DNA of 42,856 bases, taken from contig VAWY01000029.1 of NCBI GenBank assembly GCA_005888335.1, positions 1 through 42,856 on the forward strand, written 5' to 3'. This document shows positions 1 through 8,449 of the stretch, one piece after another. Position numbers and translations under genes: made by a program. The notes below the pieces were generated by a model. That model saw nothing but the letters and a program-made list of their open reading frames with translations, made no database searches and had not been told where the DNA came from. Position 1 is the first letter of the stretch, and each line of letters starts with the position of its first letter. The stretch is from Actinomycetota bacterium. Lineage in GTDB: Bacteria > Actinomycetota > Thermoleophilia > Solirubrobacterales > Solirubrobacteraceae.

Positions 1-35
1 TCGTCGCCTGGCTCGACGAGAGGAAGCTGATCTAG
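1..35 (+). CDS. etfB: Electron transfer flavoprotein beta subunit, C-terminal end (partial)
   Basis: Only the last ten codons are in the window; they read VAWLDERKLI followed by TAG at 33-35. The identification rests mainly on position: the stop is immediately followed by the ATG of etfA, and EtfB normally precedes EtfA in an operon and forms the AMP- and FAD-binding heterodimer with it. The ending in a short helix closing with Leu-Ile suits an EtfB C terminus. The fragment is too short to prove the family by itself. Confidence 0.6.
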   Translation, partial: VAWLDERKLI

Positions 36-1013
36 ATGGCGGGGATCCTCACCTACGCCCTGCACTACGAGGGCGCCTTCAACAAGAACTCGCTCGGCGC
101 CGTCGGCGAGGCGGCGCGGCTCGCCAAGGAGCTGGGGACCGAGGCGCACGTGCTCGTGCTCGGCGAGGACGTCTCCGACGAGCTCGCCGGCAGCCTCGGC
201 GGCTACGCCGCGCAGAAGGTCTTCAAGGTCACGGGGCCCGAGGGCCTCGCGCAGCCGGTGATCGACGCCATGGCGCAGGTCATGGAGTCCGAGGGCCACG
301 ACTACGCGCTGTTCGGCGGCGGCCTGCTCGGCTTCGAGATCGGCGCCGGCCTGGCCGCGCGGCTGGACGCCGGCGTGACGATGGAGGTCACCAACGTCAG
401 CGTCGAGGACGGCAAGCTCGTGGCGGAGCGCCCGATCCTCGGCGACAGCGCGATCTCCGAGTCGCGCTACAAGGGCCGCGGCATCATCATCGGGCGGCTC
501 AACGCGTTCGAGGTCCCGCAGAGCAGCGGCGACAGCGCCCCGGTCGAGAGCGTCGACGTGCAGTTCTCGCCGTGGTCGACGAAGGCCAAGATGGTCCAGC
601 GCGGCGAGCAGCGCGGCGCGGACGTCAATATCGAGGACGCGCAGATCCTCGTCGCCGGCGGTCGCGGCCTCGGCAAGGCGGAGGGCTTCGACCAGCTCCA
701 GACGCTGGCGCAGGCCTTCGGCGGCAACAGCGCCGTCGCCGCCACCCGCGCAGTCGTCGACGCCGGCTGGTACCCGTACGCCGGCCAGATCGGCCAGACG
801 GGGAAGACCGTCGCCCCGAAGCTCTACCTGGCCGCCGGCATCTCCGGCGCGATCCAGCACAAGGTCGGCATGCAGTCCTCGGAGAACATCGTGGCGATCA
901 ACAAGGACGCCAACGCCCCGATCTTCGAGTTCTCCGACCTTGGCATCGTCGGCGACCTCAACAAGATCGTCCCCAAGCTGACCGAGGCCATCAAGGCCAA
1001 GAAGGGCGGCTGA
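36..1013 (+). CDS. etfA: Electron transfer flavoprotein alpha subunit
   Basis: EtfA holds the FAD of the ETF heterodimer, which collects electrons from acyl-CoA dehydrogenases in the cytoplasm and hands them to ETF:quinone oxidoreductase. At 325 aa it has the usual family length. The N-terminal half is the EtfA Rossmann-like domain; the C-terminal FAD domain (about residues 203-310) shows GGRGLG, the segment AGWYPYAGQIGQTGKTVAP, then LYLAAGISGAIQHKVGM and IVAINKD, all EtfA hallmarks. The ATG abuts the etfB stop, with a purine-rich AGAGGAAG stretch about 10 nt upstream. The next gene, the quinone oxidoreductase, starts 6 bp after the stop, so the three genes form one electron-transfer operon. 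Confidence 0.97.
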   Translation: MAGILTYALHYEGAFNKNSLGAVGEAARLAKELGTEAHVLVLGEDVSDELAGSLGGYAAQKVFKVTGPEGLAQPVIDAMAQVMESEGHDYALFGGGLLGFEIGAGLAARLDAGVTMEVTNVSVEDGKLVAERPILGDSAISESRYKGRGIIIGRLNAFEVPQSSGDSAPVESVDVQFSPWSTKAKMVQRGEQRGADVNIEDAQILVAGGRGLGKAEGFDQLQTLAQAFGGNSAVAATRAVVDAGWYPYAGQIGQTGKTVAPKLYLAAGISGAIQHKVGMQSSENIVAINKDANAPIFEFSDLGIVGDLNKIVPKLTEAIKAKKGG

Positions 1014-1019
1014 TCTCCG

Positions 1020-2756
1020 ATGGCCGGATCCAGCAACGGCCGGGTCGTGCCGGCGGCGTTCCCGCCTCCGGTCGACTCGCAGAAGGAGTTCATCAAGCGC
1101 GAGGTCGACTCCGAGGACGAGCGCATCGAGGTCGGGGTGGCCATCGTCGGCGGCGGCACCGCCGGCCTCGCGTGCGCCAACCGCCTGCTGCAGCTGCTCG
1201 CCGACGACCCCGAGACGATGGAGCGCCTCGGCGAGGTCCCCGTGGCGGTCATCGAGAAGGCCAAGACCTGCGGAGGCCACAACCTGTCGGGCGCGGTCAT
1301 GCGCCCGCAGCCGCTGCAGGAGCTGTTCCCGGACCTGAGCCGGGAGGACTGGCGCAACGAGGGCTTCGCCTTCGGAGAGGTCACCAAGGAAGCCGTCTAC
1401 ATGCTCCCGAGCGCCAAGCGCAAGCTGCGCATCCCGACGCCGCCGCCGTTCAAGAACCACGGCAACGAGGTCGTGTCGGTCTCGGCGCTGGCGCGGTTCC
1501 AGCAGCGCCAGGCGGAGGAGGGCGGCGCCTATGTGCTGACCGAGACGTCGGCCACGCAGCTGCTGGTCGAGGACGGCCAGGTCAAGGGCGTGCGCACCGG
1601 CGACAAGGGCCGCGGCAAGGACGGCGAGCCGCTCGGCAACTTCGAGCCGGGCACCGACGTCGTCGCCAAGGCGACGGTGCTCGCCGAGGGCTGCTGGGGC
1701 CACCTGACCGGCGCGGCGATCAAGGAGTTCAACCTCGCCGAGAACCGCGAGCCGCAGGTCTGGGAGCTGGGGGTCAAGGAGGTCTGGAAGGTCCCCAAGC
1801 CGCTCGACCGGATCATCCACACGATCGGGCCGTGGCCGCTGAAGCTCTCGTCGAAGTACGGGCAGATCGGCGGCACGTGGATCTACCCGATGAAGGACAA
1901 GGAGGGCAACGACCTCGTCTCGATCGGCTTCGTGATCGACCTCGAGTACGCCGACGCCACGACCTCGGTCCACGACCTGCTCCAGCTGTTCAAGACGCAC
2001 CCGCTGGTCAAGGGCATCCTCGAGGGCGGCGAGCGCGTGGCCTGGGGTGCGAAGGCGCTGCCGGGCGGCGGCTACTGGTCGATGCCCAAGCTGACGATGC
2101 CGGGCGCGCTGCTGGCCGGTGACGCCGCCGGGATGGTCGACACGGTCGCGCTCAAGGGCGTGCACCACTCGGTCAAGTCCGGTCACCTCGCGGCCGAGGC
2201 GATCTACGCCGGGCTGAAGGCGGGCTCGGCGGACTACTCGAGCTACGAGCAGGCCATCGAGGACTCGCAGGTCGGCAAGGAGCTCTACGAGGTGCGCAAC
2301 ACGCGCCAGCCGTTCCAGAAGGGCTTCTTGAAGGGCGGCCCGTTGGTCAACCTGATGATCGCGACGAAGGGGCGCTTCCCCGGCGGGCGCTGGCCGTGGC
2401 ACCGCAACGACGCCCAGGAGATGTTCGTGGGCGACACCGCGGAGAAGTACCCGAAGCCCGACGGCAAGTACATCTTCGACAAGCTCTCCAGCGTCTTCAT
2501 CACCGGCAACGCGACGCGCGACGACGCGCCCAACCACATCCGGGTGCGCAAGAACGTGCCGCGCACGCTGGCCGAGACGTGGCGGTGGATGTGCCCGGCG
2601 GGCGTCTACGAGATCCCCGACGACGCGCCCGCGGAGGGCAACGTCGACGTGATCGTCAACTACACCAACTGCGTGCAGTGCGGGGCGATCACGGCGAAGG
2701 GCGGGCGGCTGACGACGCCGGAAGGCGGCGACGGCCCCCTGTACCAGATCACCTGA
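1020..2756 (+). CDS. Electron transfer flavoprotein:quinone oxidoreductase, with an incomplete Fe-S ligand set
   Basis: This membrane-associated FAD and iron-sulfur enzyme takes electrons from reduced ETF and reduces quinone (probably menaquinone in an actinobacterium). At 578 aa it is the long ETF-QO form rather than the shorter FixC. The FAD site is near residue 40 (VGGGTAGLACANRL), followed by an EKAKTCGGHNLSGAV segment and the late FAD motif LAGDAAGMVDTVALKG. The C-terminal 4Fe-4S domain contains CPAGVY (C525), as in the human enzyme, but the usual CxxCxxC reads C551-V-Q-C554-G-A-I557, so the fourth cysteine is replaced by isoleucine. The tail PEGGDGPLY is typical of the family. It follows etfA by 6 bp. 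The family call is firm; the cluster type is uncertain. Confidence 0.95.
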   Translation: MAGSSNGRVVPAAFPPPVDSQKEFIKREVDSEDERIEVGVAIVGGGTAGLACANRLLQLLADDPETMERLGEVPVAVIEKAKTCGGHNLSGAVMRPQPLQELFPDLSREDWRNEGFAFGEVTKEAVYMLPSAKRKLRIPTPPPFKNHGNEVVSVSALARFQQRQAEEGGAYVLTETSATQLLVEDGQVKGVRTGDKGRGKDGEPLGNFEPGTDVVAKATVLAEGCWGHLTGAAIKEFNLAENREPQVWELGVKEVWKVPKPLDRIIHTIGPWPLKLSSKYGQIGGTWIYPMKDKEGNDLVSIGFVIDLEYADATTSVHDLLQLFKTHPLVKGILEGGERVAWGAKALPGGGYWSMPKLTMPGALLAGDAAGMVDTVALKGVHHSVKSGHLAAEAIYAGLKAGSADYSSYEQAIEDSQVGKELYEVRNTRQPFQKGFLKGGPLVNLMIATKGRFPGGRWPWHRNDAQEMFVGDTAEKYPKPDGKYIFDKLSSVFITGNATRDDAPNHIRVRKNVPRTLAETWRWMCPAGVYEIPDDAPAEGNVDVIVNYTNCVQCGAITAKGGRLTTPEGGDGPLYQIT

Positions 2757-2995
2757 GCGGCGTGGGGGCGGCCGGCCGAGCGCCGGTCGCCCCGGCGCGC
2801 ACGAACACGAGGATCTCGTCCGCCGGCAGCGGCCGCGAGAAGTAGAAGCCCTGACCGAGGTCGCAGCGCAGTTCGCGCAGGCGGGCGAGCTGGGCGGCGT
2901 CCTCGGAGCTCGGAGGCGAGCGTCGCCGCGGCCATCGCCGCCAGATAGGCGATCCCGCCCGCGTCCTGACCAGCTGTCACGGCCCGGGTAATCGG
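2749..2995 (-). pseudogene. Remnant of an EAL-domain (cyclic-di-GMP phosphodiesterase) gene
   Basis: On the minus strand 2910-2749 encodes the C-terminal end of an EAL domain: SSEDAAQLARLRELRCDLGQ, then GFYFSRPLPADE and a short tail, ending at TGA (2751-2749). The preceding part, in another frame, reads DAGGIAYLAAMAAATLASE, which resembles the helix before the EAL C-terminal motif. The frames are separated by a perfect 7-bp tandem duplication (CTCGGAG at 2902-2908 and 2909-2915 on the plus strand); removing one copy joins them as TLASEDAAQLARL. The catalytic core is absent and an in-frame stop lies at 2996-2998. Its end overlaps the end of the quinone oxidoreductase gene by 8 bp. The stretch 2757-3077 contains nothing else I can identify. 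Confidence 0.75.
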
Positions 2996-3077
2996 TCAGC
3001 CTGCGCCCGAGCGGAGTTCGCGGCGCGGCGGGCGGTGCGGCGAAACTTCGGCCGTCTGCGCTTGTTCTCTCGGTGCA

Positions 3078-3818
3078 ATGCGCAAGACGGCTTGCACCGC
3101 CACGCTGGTCGCCCTTGTCCTCGCCGCCCCGGCGAGCGGGCAGACCGTGCCCACGCGTGCGAGCCTGGACGCCTGCCACACCGGGGCGGCGCCGCTCGAT
3201 CGCTTCGCGGTCTTCTCGGGGCAGATGGGCACGGTGCCCGGCACCAAGCGCATGCAGGTCCGCTTCGACCTGCTCCAGCGCGCCGCGGGCGGGACGGGGT
3301 TCCGGCGCATCCAGGCGCAGGGCCTCGGCGTCTGGCGCTCGTCGGTGCCGGGGATCGACATCTTCCGCTACCACAAGCAGGTGGCCAACCTCGCCGCGCC
3401 GGGCCAGTACCGCGCGCTGGTCGGCTTTCGCTGGCTCGGCGACGGCGGGCGAGTCCTGCAGCAGGCGGTGCGCCGGACGCGGACCTGCAAGCAGCCGGAC
3501 CTGCGCGCCGACCTTGCGATCGGCCCCCTGACCGCCGAGCGCGCCGGCACGGGGAAGTTGGCCTACACGGTGATCGTCCGCAACGACGGGCGCACGGCGA
3601 CGCCCACCTTCGGCGTGGGGTTCGCCGTGGGTGACCAGGCCCAGCCGCCGCAGACGGTCCAGCCGCTGGCCGCCGGGGAGCAGCGCGCGCTGACCTTCGT
3701 GGCGCCGCGCTGCGACGCGAGCGAGCCGGTCCGCGTGACCCTCGATCCCGACCTCGCGGTGGACGAGGCCAACGAGGGGAACAACACGCGGACGATCCCG
3801 TGCCCCCTAAGCGGGTAG
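3078..3818 (+). CDS. Secreted protein with a C-terminal CARDB-like domain
   Basis: A 246-aa protein with a clear signal peptide (about residues 1-21, Ala-rich, ending ASGQ). Residues 30-130 form an unrecognised domain with one conserved-looking cysteine at each end. Residues about 138-240 resemble the CARDB (cell-adhesion related) immunoglobulin-like fold: [12 protein letters not shown], then a long beta-rich stretch ending [16 protein letters not shown], the typical NEGNN ending of such domains. It is probably exported and binds surface or matrix material, but no partner is visible. It is monocistronic, lying between the EAL remnant and rpmE. The ATG was chosen because the signal peptide begins there; no strong ribosome site precedes it. 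Confidence 0.7.
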   Translation: MRKTACTATLVALVLAAPASGQTVPTRASLDACHTGAAPLDRFAVFSGQMGTVPGTKRMQVRFDLLQRAAGGTGFRRIQAQGLGVWRSSVPGIDIFRYHKQVANLAAPGQYRALVGFRWLGDGGRVLQQAVRRTRTCKQPDLRADLAIGPLTAERAGTGKLAYTVIVRNDGRTATPTFGVGFAVGDQAQPPQTVQPLAAGEQRALTFVAPRCDASEPVRVTLDPDLAVDEANEGNNTRTIPCPLSG

Positions 3819-3924
3819 CGGCGCTTCGCGCGCTGACCTTGCGAGTTCCACGTCGGCCCGCGATGGGCCGCGACGTCGCGGGGAACTCGACGCATAGACG
3901 ATCGGCGGCGCCGCGGGCGCTGGC

Positions 3925-3930
3925 TACACT
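3925..3930 (+). promoter_or_regulatory. Candidate -10 element for a leaderless rpmE transcript
   Basis: TACACT fits TANNNT and lies 10 nt before the rpmE ATG, where transcription would begin at or next to the start codon. No Shine-Dalgarno sequence is seen between it and the ATG. Confidence 0.55.
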
Positions 3931-3940
3931 GGATCTCACG

Positions 3941-4150
3941 ATGAAGACCGAGATCCACCCCGAATACGTCGAGGCCCACGTGCGCTGCACGTGCGGCAAC
4001 GAGTTCACGACCCGGTCGACCCAGCCCGAGATCCACGTCGAGATCTGCTCGAACTGCCACCCCTTCTACACCGGGCGGCAGAAGCTGGTCGATACCGGCG
4101 GACGGGTGGACCGGTTCAAGCGCCGCGCCGCCAAGGCCTCGCGCCGCTAG
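3941..4150 (+). CDS. rpmE: Ribosomal protein bL31, zinc-binding form
   Basis: A 69-aa protein starting MKTEIHPEY, the standard bL31 N terminus. It has the four zinc cysteines of the C+ form as CxC (C16, C18) and CxxC (C36, C39), with [10 protein letters not shown] typical of the family. It binds the large ribosomal subunit at the central protuberance. The ATG at 3941 was chosen over an upstream start at 3800 because bL31 begins exactly here and a -10 hexamer sits 10 nt before it. Ribosomal protein L31 followed by a YqhQ-type gene and prfA is a common actinobacterial and firmicute arrangement. Confidence 0.97.
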   Translation: MKTEIHPEYVEAHVRCTCGNEFTTRSTQPEIHVEICSNCHPFYTGRQKLVDTGGRVDRFKRRAAKASRR

Positions 4151-4154
4151 CTCC

Positions 4155-5138
4155 ATGAGCCAGACCTCGGCGGCCCGCGACGGCGAGCTCGTCGCCCAGC
4201 GCGACGCGCCCGTGGGCGGTCAGGCCGTGCTCGAGGGCGTGATGATGCGCGGCGTCTCCACGTGGGCGGTCGCCGTGCGCAAGCCCGGTCCCGAGGGCGC
4301 GCCCGCGGACGACTCAGGCGAGATCGACGTCCAGTCGTTCCCGCTGACCTCGGTCCTCCAGAAGCACCGTCTGCTGCGCCTGCCGATCGTCCGCGGCGTC
4401 GTCGCGCTCGTCGAGTCGCTGGGCATCGGCTTCAAGGCGCTCGGGATCTCGGCCAACGCCCAGGTGGCCGAGGACGAGCAGGAGATCTCCGGCGGCATGT
4501 GGGCGGGGACGATCGTCGTCGCGCTGGTCTTCGCCATCGGCCTGTTCTTCGTCGTTCCCGTCGGGCTGACGAGCCTGATCAAGGACCAGCTCAACAGCGG
4601 CTTTCTGTTCTGGCTGGTCGAGGGGATCGTCCGGACGTCGATCTTCCTCGGCTATCTCGCCCTGCTCTCGCGCATGCGCGACCTGCGCCGCGTCTTCGAG
4701 TACCACGGCGCCGAGCACAAGACGATCTCGTGCTACGAGGCCGAGCTGCCGCTCACGCCGGACAACGCCCAGCGCTTCTCGCGCCTGCACCCGCGCTGCG
4801 GCACGAGCTTCCTGTTGATCGTGATGATCGTGGCGATCTTCGTCTTCGCGCCGATCGGGCTGCCCGCCTGGTGGATCCTGCTGCTGACGCGGATCCTCGG
4901 CGTGCCGCTCATCGCCGGCCTGTCGTTCGAGGTCATCAAGTTCGCCGGCCGCAACCGGCGCCGCGCCTGGGTCCGCGCGGTCATGTGGCCGGGCATGCAG
5001 CTGCAGAAGCTCACCACCCGCGAGCCGGATCTCGCGCAGCTCACGGTCGCCATCGCGGCGCTGGAGGCCGTGCTGGCGAATGAGACGCCGGGCAAGCGGA
5101 CGGCCGCCGAGCTCGTCGGCGTCGAAGTCGTGGCGTAG
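4155..5138 (+). CDS. YqhQ/DUF1385 family membrane protein
   Basis: The protein belongs to the DUF1385 (YqhQ) family of predicted metal-dependent integral membrane proteins of unknown function. It is 327 aa, the usual length. Hallmarks are GGQAVLEGVMMRG near residue 20, YHGAEHKTISCYE near residue 185 and HPRCGTSFLLIVM near residue 212; the conserved His, Glu and Cys could bind a metal. Hydrophobic segments are visible at about residues 118-140, 152-172, 215-235 and 238-258. It starts 4 bp after the rpmE stop and is probably cotranscribed with it. No reaction can be assigned from sequence. Confidence 0.9.
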   Translation: MSQTSAARDGELVAQRDAPVGGQAVLEGVMMRGVSTWAVAVRKPGPEGAPADDSGEIDVQSFPLTSVLQKHRLLRLPIVRGVVALVESLGIGFKALGISANAQVAEDEQEISGGMWAGTIVVALVFAIGLFFVVPVGLTSLIKDQLNSGFLFWLVEGIVRTSIFLGYLALLSRMRDLRRVFEYHGAEHKTISCYEAELPLTPDNAQRFSRLHPRCGTSFLLIVMIVAIFVFAPIGLPAWWILLLTRILGVPLIAGLSFEVIKFAGRNRRRAWVRAVMWPGMQLQKLTTREPDLAQLTVAIAALEAVLANETPGKRTAAELVGVEVVA

Positions 5139-5215
5139 CGCTACGAAATCCGGTCCGCCGGCGGTCGCCTAACCGGTGGCTGACACCGCCGGGAGAGACT
5201 GCGCGGATCAGACGC

Positions 5216-7015
5216 ATGGCGCTCGTTGCCGGGTTCCTCGCAGCGGCGCTCACGGCGCCGGCGCCGGCGCATGCGCTGACCTGGGGACGTTGCGATGGCG
5301 GCGTGCGCGCCTGGCAGTGCGCGCGGCTCACCGTCGCGCTCGACCACGGCGGCACCGCTCCGGGGACGATCGACCTGGGCCTGATGCGCCTGCACGCGCC
5401 GGGGCCGCCGCGCCCGGCGATCCTCGCGCTGTCGGGCGGGCCGGGGGAGAGCGCGACGGTCGGCTACCGCGACTGGGCGCGGCGCACCCGCGACGCGCGG
5501 CGCCTGTACGACCTCGTCGTCTACGACCAGCGCGGGACGGGGCGCAGCGCGCCGCTGTCGTGTCCGATCAGCCGCCTGACGGTGCCCCAGGTCGCGGCGT
5601 GCGCGGCCGCGCTCGGCCCGCGGCGCAGGTTCTTCTCCACCGACCAGACGGTCGAGGACGTCGAGGCGATCCGGCAGGCGCTCGGCGGTCGCCCGCTCCT
5701 GCTCGCCGGCGTGTCGTACGGGACCTACGTCGCGCTGCAGTACGCCCGCGCGCATCCGGACGGCGTCGAGCGCGTCCTGCTCGACTCGACGTTCGGCCCG
5801 GGTCCCTTCGACCCCTTCTACCGCGACATCATGCGCGCGGCGCCGCGGGTGCTCGCCGACATCTGCGCCCGCGCCGCGTGCGCGAGCGTCACGCCGGACG
5901 CCGGCGCCGACCTCGCGACGGTCGCCGCGCAGCTGGAGGCCGGGCCGCGCTCGATGGTCGTCGCGACCGGCCGCGGCCCGCGCGAGGTCAAGGTCGACGC
6001 GGGCGACCTGCTGGTCCTCGTGTACCGCTCCTCCGAGGACGCCTACCTGCGCGTCCGCCTGCCGGCGCTGCTGCACGCGGCGGCGGCCGGCGACTACCTG
6101 CCGCTCGCGCGCTACGCGACCTTCGGGCGCTTCGACGCCGGCGTCACGCGCGCGGGCGAGAGCCTGGCGACGTTCGTCGCGGTGACCTGTCAGGACGCGT
6201 CCTTCCCGTGGCCGGCGGCGGCCGCCGCCCCCGCGCGCGCCGACGCGCTCGTCGCCTACCTCGGCGACCGCCTGGGCGACGCCGGCCCGTTCGGCCCCTC
6301 GGCCGCGCGGCGCCGCGGCGCCGGGTGGTGCCTCGGCTGGCCCGAGGCCGGGCCCCGACCGGACCCGGGGCCGCTGCCGCCGCTGCGCGGGCTCGTCGTC
6401 GCGGGCCGCTACGACGTGCGCACCAGCGAGGAGACCGCCCGCGAGCTCGTCGCGGCCGCGCCCGGGCTGAGCCTGGTCGTCGACGGCGGCGCCGGCCACG
6501 ACGTGCTCGGCGAGCCCAGCCCGTGCACGCAGCGCGCGGTTGCGCGCTTCTGGCGCGCGCTGCCGCCGCCGGCGTGCGACTCGCCGCCCGGGCTCGTCGG
6601 CCGCATCGCCCCGGCGCTGCCGCGCACGCTCGCCGACGTCGGCGGCCCCGACCCCGTCGCGGCGGCGATCCGCATGACCTTCGCCAGCCTGCTGGAGCGC
6701 GACCAGTCGGCCCCGTTCGCCGGGCACGGCCGCATCGAGTTCGCGGGTCTGCGCGGCGGCCTCGTCCGCCACCGGCTCGCGCCGGCCGGCCGGGTCGACC
6801 GCTTCGCCGTGCGCGGATTCCGGTTCGTCGAAGACGTCGCCGTGTCCGGCGACTTCACCGCCGATCCATTCCTGCGGCGCTTCCCGCGCGGCGTGCTGCG
6901 CGTGTCGGGCGCCGTACGGGGGACGCTGCGCATCCGCGGCTCGCGCGCGAGCGGGTCGCTCAACGGGGTGCGCTACCGCCTGCGGCTGCCCGCCGCGCCG
7001 GCGGACGCGGATTAA
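5216..7015 (+). CDS. Secreted alpha/beta hydrolase of the S33 / TAP-like peptidase type
   Basis: A 599-aa exported serine hydrolase. A signal peptide spans about residues 1-20 (ending AHALTW). The fold shows LALSGGPGESATVGY (oxyanion-hole region), YDQRGTGRS, then the nucleophile elbow GVSYG with Ser167, the acid at Asp400 in GRYDVRTS, and His428 in GGAGHDVLG. This order and the cysteine-rich insert match the tripeptidyl aminopeptidase (TAP-like C-terminal) group, so it probably cleaves short peptides or esters outside the cell. An extra beta-rich domain of unknown function occupies about residues 475-599. It is preceded by 77 bp after the yqhQ-like gene, and its stop overlaps the stop of the convergent STAS gene. 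The substrate is not predictable. Confidence 0.85.
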   Translation: MALVAGFLAAALTAPAPAHALTWGRCDGGVRAWQCARLTVALDHGGTAPGTIDLGLMRLHAPGPPRPAILALSGGPGESATVGYRDWARRTRDARRLYDLVVYDQRGTGRSAPLSCPISRLTVPQVAACAAALGPRRRFFSTDQTVEDVEAIRQALGGRPLLLAGVSYGTYVALQYARAHPDGVERVLLDSTFGPGPFDPFYRDIMRAAPRVLADICARAACASVTPDAGADLATVAAQLEAGPRSMVVATGRGPREVKVDAGDLLVLVYRSSEDAYLRVRLPALLHAAAAGDYLPLARYATFGRFDAGVTRAGESLATFVAVTCQDASFPWPAAAAAPARADALVAYLGDRLGDAGPFGPSAARRRGAGWCLGWPEAGPRPDPGPLPPLRGLVVAGRYDVRTSEETARELVAAAPGLSLVVDGGAGHDVLGEPSPCTQRAVARFWRALPPPACDSPPGLVGRIAPALPRTLADVGGPDPVAAAIRMTFASLLERDQSAPFAGHGRIEFAGLRGGLVRHRLAPAGRVDRFAVRGFRFVEDVAVSGDFTADPFLRRFPRGVLRVSGAVRGTLRIRGSRASGSLNGVRYRLRLPAAPADAD

Positions 7016-7341
7016 TCGTCGACGTGGAGCAGCCTCGCGACGCCGGCGAGGTCGATGACCACGCGCGGCTCGCCGCCGTGCGGCGCGTCGCAGCGCAGGT
7101 CGGCGCCCCGCCGGTGCACGTCGCGCGCGGTGTTGAGCAGCGCGTTGAGCCCGCTGGAGTCCAGGAACGAGACGGGGGCGAGATCGAGCACGACCTCGCG
7201 CGCGCCCGCGTCGAGCGCCTCGCAGACCGCGTCGCGCACCGCCTGTCCTGACGACAGGTCGACCGAGCCCTCGAGGGTGAACGCGGCGCGCTCCCCGTCG
7301 AGGCGTCCGTGCACGCGAAGATGGCCTTGGGTGGCTTCCAT
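7012..7341 (-). CDS. STAS-domain protein (anti-anti-sigma factor type)
   Basis: A 109-aa single STAS domain. The key motif is FLDSSGLNALL, where Ser62 corresponds to the phosphorylated serine of SpoIIAA-type anti-anti-sigma factors. Such proteins release a sigma factor by binding a kinase/anti-sigma factor; no partner kinase or sigma gene is nearby, so the circuit is unknown. I chose the ATG at 7341 (MEATQGHLRV) because the first strand of the domain follows directly; an upstream start at 7377 would add 12 residues. It is divergent from prfA, 61 bp away, and its stop overlaps the stop of the hydrolase gene (TTAA at 7012-7015). Confidence 0.85.
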   Translation of the reverse strand: MEATQGHLRVHGRLDGERAAFTLEGSVDLSSGQAVRDAVCEALDAGAREVVLDLAPVSFLDSSGLNALLNTARDVHRRGADLRCDAPHGGEPRVVIDLAGVARLLHVDD

Positions 7342-7387
7342 GGTCGCGACATCGTGCCCGGAATGGGCCGATCGCATGCACGCGGGG

Positions 7388-7393
7388 TAGCCT
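7388..7393 (+). promoter_or_regulatory. Candidate -10 element for a leaderless prfA transcript
   Basis: TAGCCT matches TANNNT and ends 9 nt before the GTG start of prfA. There is no Shine-Dalgarno sequence between it and the start. Confidence 0.55.
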
Positions 7394-7402
7394 GGACCCG
7401 CT

Positions 7403-8449
7403 GTGATCGAGGATCTCGTCAGCCAGATCGAGCAGCGTTTCTCCCAGCTGTCCAGGGAGATCGTGGATCCCGAGGTGATCGGGGACCGCCGGCGCTACGC
7501 GGAGGTCGGCCGCGCCTATCGTCAGCTCGAGCCGGCGGCGCGGCTCGCCGAGCAATGGCGCCGCGCGGCCGACGACGCGGCGGGCGCCCGGGAGCTGATC
7601 GCAGAGGACGGCGACGACCCGGAGCTGCGCGAGATGCTCGCCTCGGCCGAGCAGCAGCTCTCCGAGCTCGACGAGGAGATCCGCCTGGCGATGGTCGAGC
7701 GCGACCCCAACGACGACAAGAACGTCATCGTCGAGATCCGGCCCGGGACGGGCGGCGACGAGGCGGGGCTGTTCGCCGGCGATCTGTTCCGGATGCTGGT
7801 GCGCTACGCCGAGCGGCGCGGCTTCGCCACCGAGGTGCTCGAGGCCGACGAGGACGGTGGGCACTTCACGTTCGCGGTCAAGGGCGACGGCGCGTACTCC
7901 GTCTTCAAGTTCGAGGGCGGCACGCACCGCGTCCAGCGGGTGCCGGAGACCGAGTCGCAGGGTCGAATCCACACCTCGACCGCCACGGTCGCGGTCCTGC
8001 CCGAGGCCGAGGACGTCGACGTCCACGTCGATCCCAACGATCTCCAGGTCGACGTGTATCGCTCGTCGGGCCCGGGCGGCCAGTCGGTGAACACCACGGA
8101 CTCGGCGGTCCGCATCACCCACAGGCCGTCGGGCATCGTCGTCGCGATGCAGGACGAGAAATCGCAGCTGCAGAACCGCGAGAAGGCGATGCGCGTGCTG
8201 CGCGCGCGCCTGTACGAGCAGGAGCTCGAGCGCCAGCAGGCCGAGCTGGCCGCCGATCGGCGCGCCCAGGTCGGCACCGGCGAGCGCGCGGAGAAGATCC
8301 GCACGTACAACTTCCCCCAGGACCGCATCACCGACCATCGCGTCAAGGTCACGACGCACGGCATCGAGTCCGTCCTCGCCGGTGACCTCGAGCAGTTCAC
8401 CGCGGCGCTGCAGGCCGACGAGAAGCGGCGCGCGCTCGAGGTGGCTTGA
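7403..8449 (+). CDS. prfA: Peptide chain release factor 1
   Basis: RF1 recognises UAG and UAA and triggers peptidyl-tRNA hydrolysis. The protein is 348 aa. The catalytic GGQ is at residues 225-227 within [19 protein letters not shown]; its glutamine is the target of PrmC, encoded next door. The RF1-type segment [20 protein letters not shown] precedes it, and the C-terminal stretch [15 protein letters not shown] is typical. The GTG at 7403 follows a -10-like hexamer by 9 nt. The stop TGA overlaps the TTG start of prmC (TTGA at 8446-8449), so the two are translationally coupled. Confidence 0.98.
   Translation: MIEDLVSQIEQRFSQLSREIVDPEVIGDRRRYAEVGRAYRQLEPAARLAEQWRRAADDAAGARELIAEDGDDPELREMLASAEQQLSELDEEIRLAMVERDPNDDKNVIVEIRPGTGGDEAGLFAGDLFRMLVRYAERRGFATEVLEADEDGGHFTFAVKGDGAYSVFKFEGGTHRVQRVPETESQGRIHTSTATVAVLPEAEDVDVHVDPNDLQVDVYRSSGPGGQSVNTTDSAVRITHRPSGIVVAMQDEKSQLQNREKAMRVLRARLYEQELERQQAELAADRRAQVGTGERAEKIRTYNFPQDRITDHRVKVTTHGIESVLAGDLEQFTAALQADEKRRALEVA

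Noticed and set aside
5139..5215. GC-rich dyads between the YqhQ-like and hydrolase genes
   Set aside because: CCGCCGGCGG and CCGGTG/CACCG pairings are expected by chance at this GC content, and no T-run follows.
5141..8359. A 1072-codon open frame on the minus strand
   Set aside because: It lies opposite the hydrolase and prfA genes, has no recognisable domain and has the Arg/Ala/Gly-rich composition of a GC-rich shadow frame.
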